From assembly GCF_002165575.1 (NCBI RefSeq), contig NZ_MXQF01000008.1, positions 148,921 through 212,920 of the forward strand: a stretch of 64,000 nt of DNA, written 5' to 3'. Made by a program: the position numbers and the translations under genes. The notes beneath the pieces were generated by a model, which worked only from the letters and a program-made list of their open reading frames with translations, did no database searches and was not told the DNA's origin. Positions 1 to 9,216 of the stretch are shown one piece after another. Origin of the DNA: Pseudoalteromonas sp. A601. GTDB taxonomy: Bacteria > Pseudomonadota > Gammaproteobacteria > Enterobacterales > Alteromonadaceae. Each line of letters starts with the position of its first letter. The first letter of the stretch is position 1.

Positions 1-1285
1 CCGTGTTGGTACGTTCAAGTCAGCTGTTGAACCCTTTATTCGCAATGATATGTCTGATGCAGCAAAAGAAGCTAACCGTGTATGGTTAGGTGCTTTATGG
101 CAAGAATATAAGCGTGATGTTGCAGCAGTACGCCCTTTTGATGAATCAAATTTTGATGAAACGATGGATGAGTTACTTACAAAAATGCAAGCGGTCAATG
201 GTGACTCTGGTAAATACTCATTAGAAAATCAGTGGGTTGATTCATTAAAAACCAATCAGCAAATTCGTCAACAGTTAATTGATATTGTAGGCGCTGAAGA
301 AACCGGTAAAACATTCAATCAAGTGTCGTTCCATGAATACTTATCGTTAGTTAAACCACCCATGGAGTTTGACAACCCAATTACGGAAAAAGTCGCTGTT
401 GTTGTTGCTAAAGGAACTATTGTTGATGGTGAACGTAAAGCGGGTGAAATCGGTGGTGACTCAACGGCAGCCCTACTTCGTAAAGCACGCCTAGATGATA
501 AAGTAAAAGCAGTGGTACTACGTATTGATTCAGGTGGCGGTAGCATGTTTGCATCTGAAGTTATTCGTGCCGAAGTACTTGCACTTAAAGCAGCTGGTAA
601 GCCTGTTATTGCTTCAATGAGCTCTGTTGCGGCATCAGGAGGTTACTGGATTGCCTCTGCCGCTAATGAAATTTGGGCTGCACCAAGTACGATTACTGGA
701 TCTATTGGTGTATTTGGTAGTTTTATGACATTTGAAAACAGTATGGCTAAACTTGGCGTATATTCTGATGGTGTCGCGACCACTGAAATGGCTGGTTTAT
801 CAATCACTCGCCCACTAAACGAAAAAATGGCTCAGGTTATTCAACTTAGCGTTGAAGATGCTTACCGTCGCTTTTTAGATGTTGTGGCTGATGCACGTGA
901 CATGACACCTGAACAAGTTGATAGTATCGCACAAGGGCGTGTTTGGATTGCCTCACAAGCGCAAGAGCTTGGCTTAGTCGATAAGCTAGGTAACAAGCAA
1001 GATGCCATTGAAGCGGCCGCAGCTCTAGCAAAACTCGATTTTTATGAAGTCAAAACAATTAAACAAAGCTTAACACCACAAGAGCAGATGATGCAGGACA
1101 TTTTTGGTAATGCCTCTGTTAAAGCATTTATTGGCAACTCAACCACCACACAAAGTGTGCTAGCGAGTCAAACAGATCTTAACTCTATCGTGAAAAAGTT
1201 AAGTACTGAGATCAATGATTTAAAAGATTATAATGATCCACAGAATATCTATTCTCGTTGTTTAGTGTGTAACGTTATTCAGTAA
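1..1285 (+). CDS. sppA: Signal peptide peptidase SppA, 67K type (5' end outside window)
   Basis: Inner-membrane serine protease that degrades signal peptides left after secretion. The frame is open from base 2, before the first ATG at 50, and 427 residues are visible, so the N-terminal part lies outside the window. The first visible residues, RVGTFKSAVEPF, match the E. coli region that carries the catalytic lysine of the first repeat. The nucleophilic serine lies in SVAASGGYW, encoded near base 640, inside the second S49 repeat. The C-terminus (NDPQNIYSRCLVC) also resembles the E. coli end. As in E. coli, ansA follows. An intrinsic terminator lies 46 bases after the stop. Identification is firm; the missing N-terminus cannot be judged. 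Confidence 0.95.
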   Translation, partial: RVGTFKSAVEPFIRNDMSDAAKEANRVWLGALWQEYKRDVAAVRPFDESNFDETMDELLTKMQAVNGDSGKYSLENQWVDSLKTNQQIRQQLIDIVGAEETGKTFNQVSFHEYLSLVKPPMEFDNPITEKVAVVVAKGTIVDGERKAGEIGGDSTAALLRKARLDDKVKAVVLRIDSGGGSMFASEVIRAEVLALKAAGKPVIASMSSVAASGGYWIASAANEIWAAPSTITGSIGVFGSFMTFENSMAKLGVYSDGVATTEMAGLSITRPLNEKMAQVIQLSVEDAYRRFLDVVADARDMTPEQVDSIAQGRVWIASQAQELGLVDKLGNKQDAIEAAAALAKLDFYEVKTIKQSLTPQEQMMQDIFGNASVKAFIGNSTTTQSVLASQTDLNSIVKKLSTEINDLKDYNDPQNIYSRCLVCNVIQ

Positions 1286-1330
1286 ATTAGTCCTTCTCGA
1301 CTGTACTCTATACCTACACAGGTTATACTA

Positions 1331-1357
1331 AGCCCAGTTTTTTTACTGGGCTTTTTT
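1331..1357 (+). terminator. Intrinsic terminator between sppA and ansA
   Basis: A 7-bp stem AGCCCAG/CTGGGCT (1331-1337 and 1346-1352) with an 8-base T-rich loop is followed by six T up to base 1357. The ATG of ansA starts at the very next base, so the terminator occupies the place of the ansA ribosome-binding site. Confidence 0.85.
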
Positions 1358-2368
1358 ATGAAACGTAAACGTATTTATATCGCTTACACTGGCGGTACCA
1401 TAGGAATGAAAAAATCAAGCCGCGGCTATATTCCTGCAGAAGGCTTTTTGACCGAAACAGTGGCTAATAACGCAGAATTTAACCGTGATGAAATGCCTTT
1501 TTTTGACATTCACGAATATTGCCCTTTGATAGATTCCTCTGATATGTCTCCTGAACATTGGCAGCTCATTGCCGATGATATTAAAAATAAATACCAAGAC
1601 TATGACGGTTTTGTTGTACTTCATGGAACTGACACCATGGCTTATACCGCGTCGGCATTATCTTTTATGTTTGAAAACCTCACTAAACCTATTATTGTGA
1701 CCGGCTCACAAATTCCATTATCACAACTTCGCTCTGACGGACAAGTTAATTTACTTAATGCCATGTACTTAGCAGCTAACTACCCAATTGCTGAGGTTAG
1801 CTTGTTTTTTAACAACCAGCTTTTTCGAGGTAATCGAGCTACCAAAGCGCACGCAGATGGCTTTGATGCATTTGCATCCCCAAATTTAGACCCTCTCGCG
1901 CTCTCTGGTATCAACATACAATTATTAAAAGGGCAACTTAGCCCCTATGTTGAAAACGAACTCCAAGTAACCAATATCACCCCACAACCTATTGGCGTTT
2001 TATACCTTTACCCAGGTATTAGCCACGCTGTAGTTAAAAGCTTGGTTAACGACAACATAAAAGCATTGGTGTTATTAAGTTTTGGTGTAGGAAATGCCCC
2101 TCAGGACCCTGATTTTTTAGACATACTATCTAGTGCCAGTAAACGTGGTATGGTCATTATTAACCTGACTCAGTGCTTAAAAGGTCATGTCAATATGGGT
2201 GGCTATGCGACAGGGAACGCCTTATTAAATATTGGCGTAATAAGCGGCTATGATATGACACTAGAAGCATGTTTAACTAAACTGCATTACTTATTCAGTC
2301 AGCAGCTTGAAGTGGAAACCATTCGTCACTTAATGCAGGATAATTTACGAGGTGAACTGAGCCGTTAA
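1358..2368 (+). CDS. ansA: Type I (cytoplasmic) L-asparaginase
   Basis: Hydrolyses L-asparagine to aspartate and ammonia in the cytoplasm. The 336 residues align closely, from memory, with E. coli AnsA from first to last residue. The two catalytic threonine motifs are present: YTGGTIG at residues 10-16 and HGTDT at 89-93. The conserved RGNRATKAHADGF block is also there. The start at 1358 is fixed by the alignment (MKRKRIYIAYTGG). No Shine-Dalgarno sequence is visible, because the U-tract of the sppA terminator directly precedes the ATG. Expression may therefore depend on read-through from sppA or on an unusual leader. A bidirectional terminator follows the gene. Confidence 0.96.
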   Translation: MKRKRIYIAYTGGTIGMKKSSRGYIPAEGFLTETVANNAEFNRDEMPFFDIHEYCPLIDSSDMSPEHWQLIADDIKNKYQDYDGFVVLHGTDTMAYTASALSFMFENLTKPIIVTGSQIPLSQLRSDGQVNLLNAMYLAANYPIAEVSLFFNNQLFRGNRATKAHADGFDAFASPNLDPLALSGINIQLLKGQLSPYVENELQVTNITPQPIGVLYLYPGISHAVVKSLVNDNIKALVLLSFGVGNAPQDPDFLDILSSASKRGMVIINLTQCLKGHVNMGGYATGNALLNIGVISGYDMTLEACLTKLHYLFSQQLEVETIRHLMQDNLRGELSR

Positions 2369-2390
2369 ATATAATGGCTAAATAGATAGA

Positions 2391-2417
2391 AAAAGCACGC
2401 TAAATAGCGTGCTTTTT
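2391..2417. terminator. Bidirectional terminator between ansA and the DUF3466 gene
   Basis: Perfect 10-bp stem AAAAGCACGC/GCGTGCTTTT (2391-2400 and 2407-2416) with a 6-base loop. A-runs on the left and T-runs on the right make it usable by both convergent genes. Confidence 0.9.
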
Positions 2418-2437
2418 GTTTTTAGAGCTAGTTAAAA

Positions 2438-4180
2438 TTAACGAAATACGCGGCGCAAACCAACTAGTGGCAGCAATAGTAAGGTATACCATGGGAAGCT
2501 TGCTGATTGACGCTCATAGGTCTCTGTTTCTGGATCTGTACAACTATCGACTTCACCATCAATTGGGGTTAGCTTGACTGCTACAGAAACACTTTCGTAT
2601 TCTATATCGCCGTTGATATCAGTAACTACACCGCCTAATGTATCTGTTTTTTCAACCGTTTTGGTTGCAACACCAAAGATTTCGTTGTTGTTATTAATAG
2701 ACTTCGCCTCTGAAACAACGTATTTGTAACGTGTTTCACCGTCTTCCTCATAACAAGGTAGCAAGTCGTTAAGGTTAGTAATGCTATCTTCACCTATCTT
2801 ATACAAGAAACCTTCGCGACGACGAGACCCAACATTAAATACATCAGTTTCACCTTCACCTACAATATAACCATTATCATTAATATCATTGGCAAATGAG
2901 CTTGAGCTATTAAAGTAATCAGTCGGAAAAACCGTGCTACCCGATGCGATATCATGATAGAAAAATTTAAACCGTGAGGCACCTTCAATATACTTAGTAG
3001 CGTAGCCAACTATTACATCATTCTCATTGATGCTAATAGCTTTACCACCAAACCAATCATCTTCTTGATCGACTATCTCTGTAACATTACCATCTTTAAA
3101 ATAAACGGGTAACGATAAAATGGTGTCAGAGTCTTTTACATATCGAACTGAAGAATAGCCTACTGCTATACCGTTTTTATTAACCCCTACCGCATTACTT
3201 ATAAATGCAGCACCCTCATCTTCATCCGGTGTCAATCCAAGGCCGAGTATTTCAGTATCAACGATATTCAAACTAGAATCCAGTTTCCACTTGACTGCCC
3301 GTAAGTCAAATAATTGTGACGATGAACTTCTGTGTATATTTTCTATACAAACACTGATTAATTCATCTTCTCCATCACAGTTATCATCAATATTTTCTTG
3401 TCTATCTTCAGGTATCCCCGTTGAAACCTGGCCTACTACTGTGTAGCCACTATTAGTCTTTACGATATCACCGGCTGAACTAATACCACCATATTCATCA
3501 AAATCAGGGAACAATGGGAACGCTACACCTGAGTCAGAAATAACAACACCGCGAGAAATAAACTCTCGTTCAAAATGGGTTTCTTCCTTATCTTGACCAT
3601 CTGGTGTGAATAAAACTTTTTCATAAGGTGCACTGCCCCAACCTACTGAAACACCATCATCGGCAATGGCGTTATAAATGTTACTGGTTGAACGGGTTAA
3701 ACCACTAAAATCAACAGAACCAATATCAAAAAACACTTGTTCTTGCGCTGGTGAACCATCCTCTGAAAATCTTATCGCAGCAAGGTTGGCGAGCTTTTGA
3801 TATTCAGAATTAGTTGCCTGTTTATTAGTTAAAAAAGAAAGCATAAAGCTGTGTGCATCAGAGTTTGTTGCCGCAGCGTTTTTATTTTGAATATCGTCAA
3901 GCGTGAAGCTTATTTCTTTCTTAATTTGCTTAAAGTACTCTTCTCGCTCACGATAAGCACTTTCAATTAAACTGTCTGTAAAATCAATATAACTAACATC
4001 AATAGGTAAATTATATAAACCATTTACTAGGCCAATCATATGGCCGTTTTCACTTACGTCTGTAACATAACTATGTTTTGCTTCATCAAATGAACCAAGT
4101 TCGGTCAATTGGTAAGTAGCACTTAAAGCTGATGTGCTTATTGTCGCTAAAATACTGGCAGCGAGTAATTTATATTTCAT
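2438..4180 (-). CDS. DUF3466-type secreted protein with C-terminal anchor-like tail
   Basis: 580 residues with no known enzymatic role. An N-terminal signal peptide (MKYKLLAASILATISTSALSA) predicts export. The body has repeated short units of the form 'NDNGYIVGEG', 'NENDVIVGYA' and 'NKNGIAVGYS', typical of extracellular repeat proteins annotated DUF3466. The last 20 residues form a hydrophobic segment ending in basic residues (PWYTLLLLPLVGLRRVFR). This resembles C-terminal sorting tails, although a Gly-Gly pair is absent. The start has a good AAGGA site. It begins 11 bases after uup stops, so it probably ends the rlmKL-grx-uup operon. The family call rests on the repeat style and on the neighbourhood seen in related bacteria. 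Confidence 0.7.
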   Translation of the reverse strand: MKYKLLAASILATISTSALSATYQLTELGSFDEAKHSYVTDVSENGHMIGLVNGLYNLPIDVSYIDFTDSLIESAYREREEYFKQIKKEISFTLDDIQNKNAAATNSDAHSFMLSFLTNKQATNSEYQKLANLAAIRFSEDGSPAQEQVFFDIGSVDFSGLTRSTSNIYNAIADDGVSVGWGSAPYEKVLFTPDGQDKEETHFEREFISRGVVISDSGVAFPLFPDFDEYGGISSAGDIVKTNSGYTVVGQVSTGIPEDRQENIDDNCDGEDELISVCIENIHRSSSSQLFDLRAVKWKLDSSLNIVDTEILGLGLTPDEDEGAAFISNAVGVNKNGIAVGYSSVRYVKDSDTILSLPVYFKDGNVTEIVDQEDDWFGGKAISINENDVIVGYATKYIEGASRFKFFYHDIASGSTVFPTDYFNSSSSFANDINDNGYIVGEGETDVFNVGSRRREGFLYKIGEDSITNLNDLLPCYEEDGETRYKYVVSEAKSINNNNEIFGVATKTVEKTDTLGGVVTDINGDIEYESVSVAVKLTPIDGEVDSCTDPETETYERQSASFPWYTLLLLPLVGLRRVFR

Positions 4181-4191
4181 TTTAGTCCTTA

Positions 4192-6108
4192 CTACTGATT
4201 CTTTAAATCTTCAAGTTCTTCCCAGCGCTCTAACGCGGTTTCAAGGTCAGACTCAAGTTGTGCTAAATGGTTCAATGCTTGAGAAGTAATGTTTGCGTCT
4301 TGTTTGAAAAAGTCTGCATCATTAACAACCGCTTGCTGATAATCTATTGCTTGTTCAAGTTGCTCAAGCTTACTGGGTAATTGCTCTAATTCAAGCTTTA
4401 ATTTGTAAGAGAGTTTATTGCCCTTACTTTCGTCGTTTTTAGCTGTTTTAACCGCAGGCTTTTCTGCTTTTTTAACGGGTGCCGCCGCTTGTTTTTTTTG
4501 CTCTTGCGCAAGGTAGTTTACATAGGCTTCATAATCACTATACCCACCTACCATATCAGTAATAGTACCGTTACCTTCAAACGCCCATACACTGGTACAT
4601 GTGTTATCAATGAACTCACGGTCATGGCTTACAATAAGCACTGTACCTTGATATTGATTGATAATATCTTCTAATAATTCGAGTGTTTCGATGTCTAAAT
4701 CATTGGTTGGCTCATCCAGTACCAAGATATTTGATGGTTTTAAGAATAACTTAGCAAGCAATAAGCGGTTTTTTTCACCACCTGACAATGCCTTAACGGG
4801 TGTACGAGCACGCGCAGGCGGGAATAAAAAGTCTTGCAAATAACCAAGCACGTGACGCGAACGCCCGCCCATCATAACTTCCTGCTTACCTTCAGCAACG
4901 TTATCTTGCACGGTTGCTTCTTCATCAAGCTTTTGACGATATTGGTCAAAATAGGCAAACTCTAAGTTTACGCCTTGTTTGATATCACCACTATCAGCAG
5001 CTAAATCACCAAATAATAACTTTAATAGTGTCGTTTTACCGATACCATTGGGGCCAACCAGTCCAATTCTATCGCCACGCATTACTAGAGTAGAAAAGTC
5101 ATCAGCAATCACTTTATCTTTGAAAGCATGATGAATGTGCTTCGCTTCAAATACAAGCTTGCCTGATCTATCCGCAGTTTCGATATTAAAGTCAGTTTTA
5201 CCTACCTGCTCTACACGTTGCTTTCGTTCAACGCGTAATTGCTTAAGTTCACGTACTCGCCCTTCATTACGCGTACGACGTGCTTTAACACCTTGGCGGA
5301 TCCACGCTTCTTCTTCAGCTAAACGCTTATCAAAAAGCGCATTTTGTGTTTCTTCAACTTTTAAATCATGCGCTTTTTGCTCAAGATAAGTCGCGTAATC
5401 ACCTGGGTAAGAAATCAGTTTACCTCGGTCTAAATCTAAAATGCGGGTCGCAACCGCGCGGATGAATGCACGGTCATGAGAAATAAAGACAATTCCACCT
5501 TTAAACTCTTTTAAAAATTGCTCTAACCACATAACACTGTCCATGTCTAAGTGGTTCGTTGGTTCATCAAGTAATAATAAATCAGGCTCACTGACAAGAG
5601 CGCGTGCTAATGCAACTTTACGTAACCAACCACCTGAAAGCGATTCAAGTTTTGCTTCTGGTGAAAGCTCTAAACGAGTAAGAACAAGCTGAATACGGCT
5701 ATCAAACCGCCAACCATCCGCTGCTTCTAATTGATTCGATAAGCGCTCTAATTGGTTTAATAATTTGTCGGTGCATTCAGTTTGTAGTTGAGTACTGACA
5801 TGATGATAATCAATAAGTAAGTTTGCAATTTCAGGCATACCTTGAGCAACATAATCAAATACAGTACCACTGGCGCCTTTTGGCGGATCTTGCTCTAAAC
5901 GAGAAATTTTGATGCCGCCTAGCTGGTTAATTTCACCATCGTCTAAAATAACTTGGCCATCTAAAACTTTTAATAAAGTTGATTTACCTGCACCGTTACG
6001 ACCAACTATACACACTCGCTCACCGGTTTCTATCACCGCATCAGCGTCATCTAATAATGGGTGTGTACCGTAAGCTAATTGCGCTTTTGAAATTCTGATT
6101 AAATCCAT
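4192..6108 (-). CDS. uup: ABC-F family ATPase Uup
   Basis: Soluble tandem ATPase of the ABC-F family, linked to ribosome function and to suppression of transposon precise excision. It has two nucleotide-binding domains, with Walker A GRNGAGKST (residues 36-44) and GPNGIGKTT. The signatures are LSGGWLRKVALARAL and LSGGEKNRLLLAKL, and the Walker B motifs are LLLLDEPTNHLD and ILVLDEPTNDLD. A Lys/Ala-rich linker and a coiled-coil C-terminal DNA-binding-like domain follow. I start it at 6108 (MDLIRIS). The longer frame to 6177 would overlap the upstream glutaredoxin gene by 52 bases and adds residues the family lacks. This gives 638 residues. It follows the glutaredoxin gene by 17 bases. Confidence 0.95.
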   Translation of the reverse strand: MDLIRISKAQLAYGTHPLLDDADAVIETGERVCIVGRNGAGKSTLLKVLDGQVILDDGEINQLGGIKISRLEQDPPKGASGTVFDYVAQGMPEIANLLIDYHHVSTQLQTECTDKLLNQLERLSNQLEAADGWRFDSRIQLVLTRLELSPEAKLESLSGGWLRKVALARALVSEPDLLLLDEPTNHLDMDSVMWLEQFLKEFKGGIVFISHDRAFIRAVATRILDLDRGKLISYPGDYATYLEQKAHDLKVEETQNALFDKRLAEEEAWIRQGVKARRTRNEGRVRELKQLRVERKQRVEQVGKTDFNIETADRSGKLVFEAKHIHHAFKDKVIADDFSTLVMRGDRIGLVGPNGIGKTTLLKLLFGDLAADSGDIKQGVNLEFAYFDQYRQKLDEEATVQDNVAEGKQEVMMGGRSRHVLGYLQDFLFPPARARTPVKALSGGEKNRLLLAKLFLKPSNILVLDEPTNDLDIETLELLEDIINQYQGTVLIVSHDREFIDNTCTSVWAFEGNGTITDMVGGYSDYEAYVNYLAQEQKKQAAAPVKKAEKPAVKTAKNDESKGNKLSYKLKLELEQLPSKLEQLEQAIDYQQAVVNDADFFKQDANITSQALNHLAQLESDLETALERWEELEDLKNQ

Positions 6109-6125
6109 GTTGTTTATGTACTCTT

Positions 6126-6365
6126 TTATGCTGTTTGCGTAAATAACTGACGCACTTGTTGCGCAGTAAATGGCCAAAATAACATTTGGCCATTTTCGCT
6201 TTTTAAAACGGGTATACTGATTTGATACTCGGCAATGAGCTTTTCGTCACTCATTATATCCACCAGCTTTAAATTCTGCTCGTCTTGCAATAATGGGACG
6301 ATTAACTCATGGGCTTGCTCACAAAGGTGACAGCCATCGGTATGGTACAAAGTCCAATTAGCCAT
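6126..6365 (-). CDS. Glutaredoxin-like (DUF836-type) small thioredoxin-fold protein
   Basis: 79 residues with the redox motif CHLC near residue 12 (TDGCHLCEQAHELI), a cis-proline segment ISIPVL and a beta-alpha-beta layout of a short thioredoxin fold. It is shorter than classical glutaredoxins and fits the family of small glutaredoxin-like proteins. Substrate is unknown. The start overlaps the last 8 bases of rlmKL, so the two are translationally coupled. It lies between rlmKL and uup, an order common in related gammaproteobacteria. Confidence 0.85.
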   Translation of the reverse strand: MANWTLYHTDGCHLCEQAHELIVPLLQDEQNLKLVDIMSDEKLIAEYQISIPVLKSENGQMLFWPFTAQQVRQLFTQTA

Positions 6366-8475
6366 GCGTAATTAACCAGCTATTATGAATTTGCTTATTA
6401 CGTTTAAAGTCTGGCGATAATGTTTGTTCTGAAATATTAATCGCTTTGAGCCCTAAACCGATTAAGCCAACCTCATCCATCGCAAAACCACGTTTGTTAT
6501 TTGAAAATATAAGTGTGCCTGATGGGCTAAGAATCTTTTTCACCCAGGTTAGTAACTTGATATGATCTCGCTGTACATCAAATGCATCTTTCATTCGCTT
6601 AGAGTTTGAAAATGTTGGCGGATCTAAAAAAATCAAATCATACTGGCTTGTTGCATATTCTAACCATTTTAGACAATCAGCTTGCTCAAAACGGTAGCGA
6701 GTATTACTAATATTGTTCAACTCAAAATTATCTTGCCCCCACTTTAAGTAAGTTTTAGATAAATCAACAGTCGTAATCGCTTTAGCTCCACCAAGGGCGG
6801 CATGCACAGAAGCAGTTCCGGTATAGGCAAATAAATTCAAAAAGCGTTTATCTTTGGCATTTTGTTGAATATAGCGACGCGCTAAGCGGTGATCTAAAAA
6901 CAAACCTGTATCTAAGTAATCAAACAAATTAACTTTAAATTTAGCACCAAACTCTTCAATTACTTGAGTCCGGTTTTGCTTAGCCATTGGGGTGTATTGT
7001 TCCTCCCCTTTTTGTTTTTTACGAACTTTTACAGCGATATTTTCTGGGGCAATTTTAAGCTGCTGAGCGGTTAAAGTGATCACATCTTGCAGGCGTTTAT
7101 GCGCTGTTGCGTCATCAATCTCTTTTGGCGCGGCATACTCGAAGATAACTGCTGAGTCACCATATACGTCTACTGCCACGTTATATTCTGGGATATCGGC
7201 ATCGTAAACGCGGTACGCTTGCACATCATTTTGCTTGAGCCAGTTTTTTAAACCTTGTTTGTTCTTTTTAACACGGTTTGCAAAAGACATTGAGCCTTCA
7301 AAATTAAGCGCAGGCTTATCTTCACTTGTTTGACTGACTTGCTTATCGTCTAACTGATATAAATTTAATACCACATCAAGCGGTCCATTTTTAAATTTAT
7401 AACGTTTAAGTTTAACTAATTTTAAAAGCTTAAAGAGGCTTTCATCCATGCCCAAAAGAGCCAGCTTCCAATTATTAAAGTGCTTTTTAAACCCCGTGCC
7501 TAAACTACGATGTAAATCAACCAACTCTGCCATTGAACCTATACGTTCACCATAAGGTAAGTTTGAAATCACTACACCAGGTAATTTTGCAACAGATGTC
7601 AGCTTAGTGGCATCACTTTGCTTAAATTTAATAATATCACCGAGCTCTGCGCGCTTGGCATTATCGACGGCTTTACTTAACACCTGCCCGTCGTAATCAT
7701 GGCCAATTAGCCATAATTTAGGATCTGTAATTTGAGCAATAAGCTCTTCTCTTAATGCATTGAATTTCGCAACACGAAAGCTTGGCAGTCTTTCAAAAGC
7801 AAACCCTTCACGAAATAAGCCTGGGGCTTCATTTCGAGCCATACCTGCGGCTTCAATTAAAATAGTGCCAGCACCACAACATGGATCAAATAAAGGTTGT
7901 TGTACATTATCAAGCCAACCACTGCGCTTAATAAGTGCTGCAGCTAAGTGTTCCTTGATAGGTGCTTTACCCTGTCCTTCACGGTAACCACGTTCAGACA
8001 AACGCGGGCCAGAATAGTCGATGTACATTGCCACACCTTGTCGAGATAAACGCGCTACCACACGCACGTTAGCATCTTGCTTATCAACATTAGGACGCTG
8101 TTCATATAAATCATTGAAGTAATCAACAATCGCATCTTTGATCACAAGGCCAGAGAACTGCGTATTTTTCAATGAATCATTCGTGCCATTAAAATCAACA
8201 GCAAAAGTCTGAGTCGGCCCAAACCATTCTTGCCATGGTTGTAGACGGGCAAATTTGTACAGGCTATCTTTGTCATTAACGCCTTCTTTTTCTTCAATCA
8301 ACATCATAACGCGGGTCGCGAAACGGCTCATTAAACATACTTTTTGTGCTAGTGTTGTATCCGCGTCAAAACGCACAGAGCCCACTGTTTGCTTGGTGAC
8401 AGTAGCCCCAATTTCAGTAAGTTCATCAACCAATAAATTTTCGATTCCGATAGAAGTAAGCGCGATAAATTGCAA
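6358..8475 (-). CDS. rlmL: Bifunctional 23S rRNA methyltransferase RlmKL
   Basis: Makes m2G2445 and m7G2069 in 23S rRNA (E. coli numbering). Length is 705 residues, against about 702 in E. coli. A THUMP domain lies at about residues 45-155. The first methyltransferase domain has DPCCGAGTILIEAA (197-210) and a catalytic-type NLPYGER at about 306-312, where many homologues have NPPYGER. The second domain has NLFAYTGTASVHAALGGA from about 547 and LDPPTF near 618. It is the first gene of a minus-strand run into the glutaredoxin gene and uup. The order pyrD-zapC-rlmKL-uup matches enterobacteria apart from the missing ycbX. Confidence 0.96.
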   Translation of the reverse strand: MQFIALTSIGIENLLVDELTEIGATVTKQTVGSVRFDADTTLAQKVCLMSRFATRVMMLIEEKEGVNDKDSLYKFARLQPWQEWFGPTQTFAVDFNGTNDSLKNTQFSGLVIKDAIVDYFNDLYEQRPNVDKQDANVRVVARLSRQGVAMYIDYSGPRLSERGYREGQGKAPIKEHLAAALIKRSGWLDNVQQPLFDPCCGAGTILIEAAGMARNEAPGLFREGFAFERLPSFRVAKFNALREELIAQITDPKLWLIGHDYDGQVLSKAVDNAKRAELGDIIKFKQSDATKLTSVAKLPGVVISNLPYGERIGSMAELVDLHRSLGTGFKKHFNNWKLALLGMDESLFKLLKLVKLKRYKFKNGPLDVVLNLYQLDDKQVSQTSEDKPALNFEGSMSFANRVKKNKQGLKNWLKQNDVQAYRVYDADIPEYNVAVDVYGDSAVIFEYAAPKEIDDATAHKRLQDVITLTAQQLKIAPENIAVKVRKKQKGEEQYTPMAKQNRTQVIEEFGAKFKVNLFDYLDTGLFLDHRLARRYIQQNAKDKRFLNLFAYTGTASVHAALGGAKAITTVDLSKTYLKWGQDNFELNNISNTRYRFEQADCLKWLEYATSQYDLIFLDPPTFSNSKRMKDAFDVQRDHIKLLTWVKKILSPSGTLIFSNNKRGFAMDEVGLIGLGLKAINISEQTLSPDFKRNKQIHNSWLITHG

Positions 8476-8565
8476 AGTAAAAACCCTTAGTAGCTAATTA
8501 CGCGGGATTATAACATAGGTTGGCATACAAACACGTGATAAAGGGGTTAACAATAAAAAATTTGC

Positions 8566-9096
8566 TTAGGCTGTTTTACTGTTTTGTGCGTGGGTATAAA
8601 TTGGGTGTACTCGATTGTTAAGTACACGGATTGCTTCAAACTGGTTCAAGCTCAGGTTTTCATCTAGTTGATAATGCTCAGACAAACTAATACACAAGGA
8701 TGCGTCATCACTGTGGTCAATTATTAAAAATTCTCCCGTTTGAATACGAGATTGTAACTTAATTATTGCCTCTACACTTGGCTCATGGCCTGTATACGGT
8801 TCAAAAAACCAACTTTTAGCAAGCACAGGTTTTAAATGAAATTTTGCCGCAGTAGCATTAAGCGCAATCTGACAAAGCTGGGCTGCTTGCCATAAATTAA
8901 AACCATCAAGATATTGATATACTTGCTGATAAAAAGCTGCATCTTCTAAACTAAAATTAGGCTCCGATAAAGCGCTGTCGGTAAGTTGTCGAAGTTTATA
9001 AGGCGTGCACAATTGCATATCTTGGTCTAGATCGACCAATAAGCGATTATTTGTAGGACAAGCTATCCATTTCCATTGTTTTGATGCTTGTAACAT
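8566..9096 (-). CDS. zapC: Cell division protein ZapC
   Basis: FtsZ-ring associated protein that promotes bundling of FtsZ filaments. It aligns from memory with E. coli ZapC along most of its length: W-x-W near the start, 'SLEDAAFYQQ' against 'CVDDAALYFS', 'LKPVLAKSWFFEP' against 'LKPQMPKSWHF', and 'AIRVLNNRVHP' against 'AIKIMNDRLKP'. I start at 9096 (MLQASKQWKW, 176 residues). An ATG at 9108 adds four residues, but its AGGAG is only two bases away, too close for normal initiation. It lies downstream of pyrD as in E. coli. Confidence 0.88.
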   Translation of the reverse strand: MLQASKQWKWIACPTNNRLLVDLDQDMQLCTPYKLRQLTDSALSEPNFSLEDAAFYQQVYQYLDGFNLWQAAQLCQIALNATAAKFHLKPVLAKSWFFEPYTGHEPSVEAIIKLQSRIQTGEFLIIDHSDDASLCISLSEHYQLDENLSLNQFEAIRVLNNRVHPIYTHAQNSKTA

Positions 9097-9216
9097 GTGC
9101 TTCCCCATTGCTCCTAAAACTTACTGCATAAATGAGGATTATAGCGGCTTTTGACCATTTAATAAATATTTTATTAGAACATTTATTGAACGATCAAAAG
9201 CTTAGATAACTGATCC

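Noticed and set aside
6109..6177. Longer N-terminus for Uup
   Set aside because: It would overlap the glutaredoxin-like gene by 52 bases and adds residues not found in the family.
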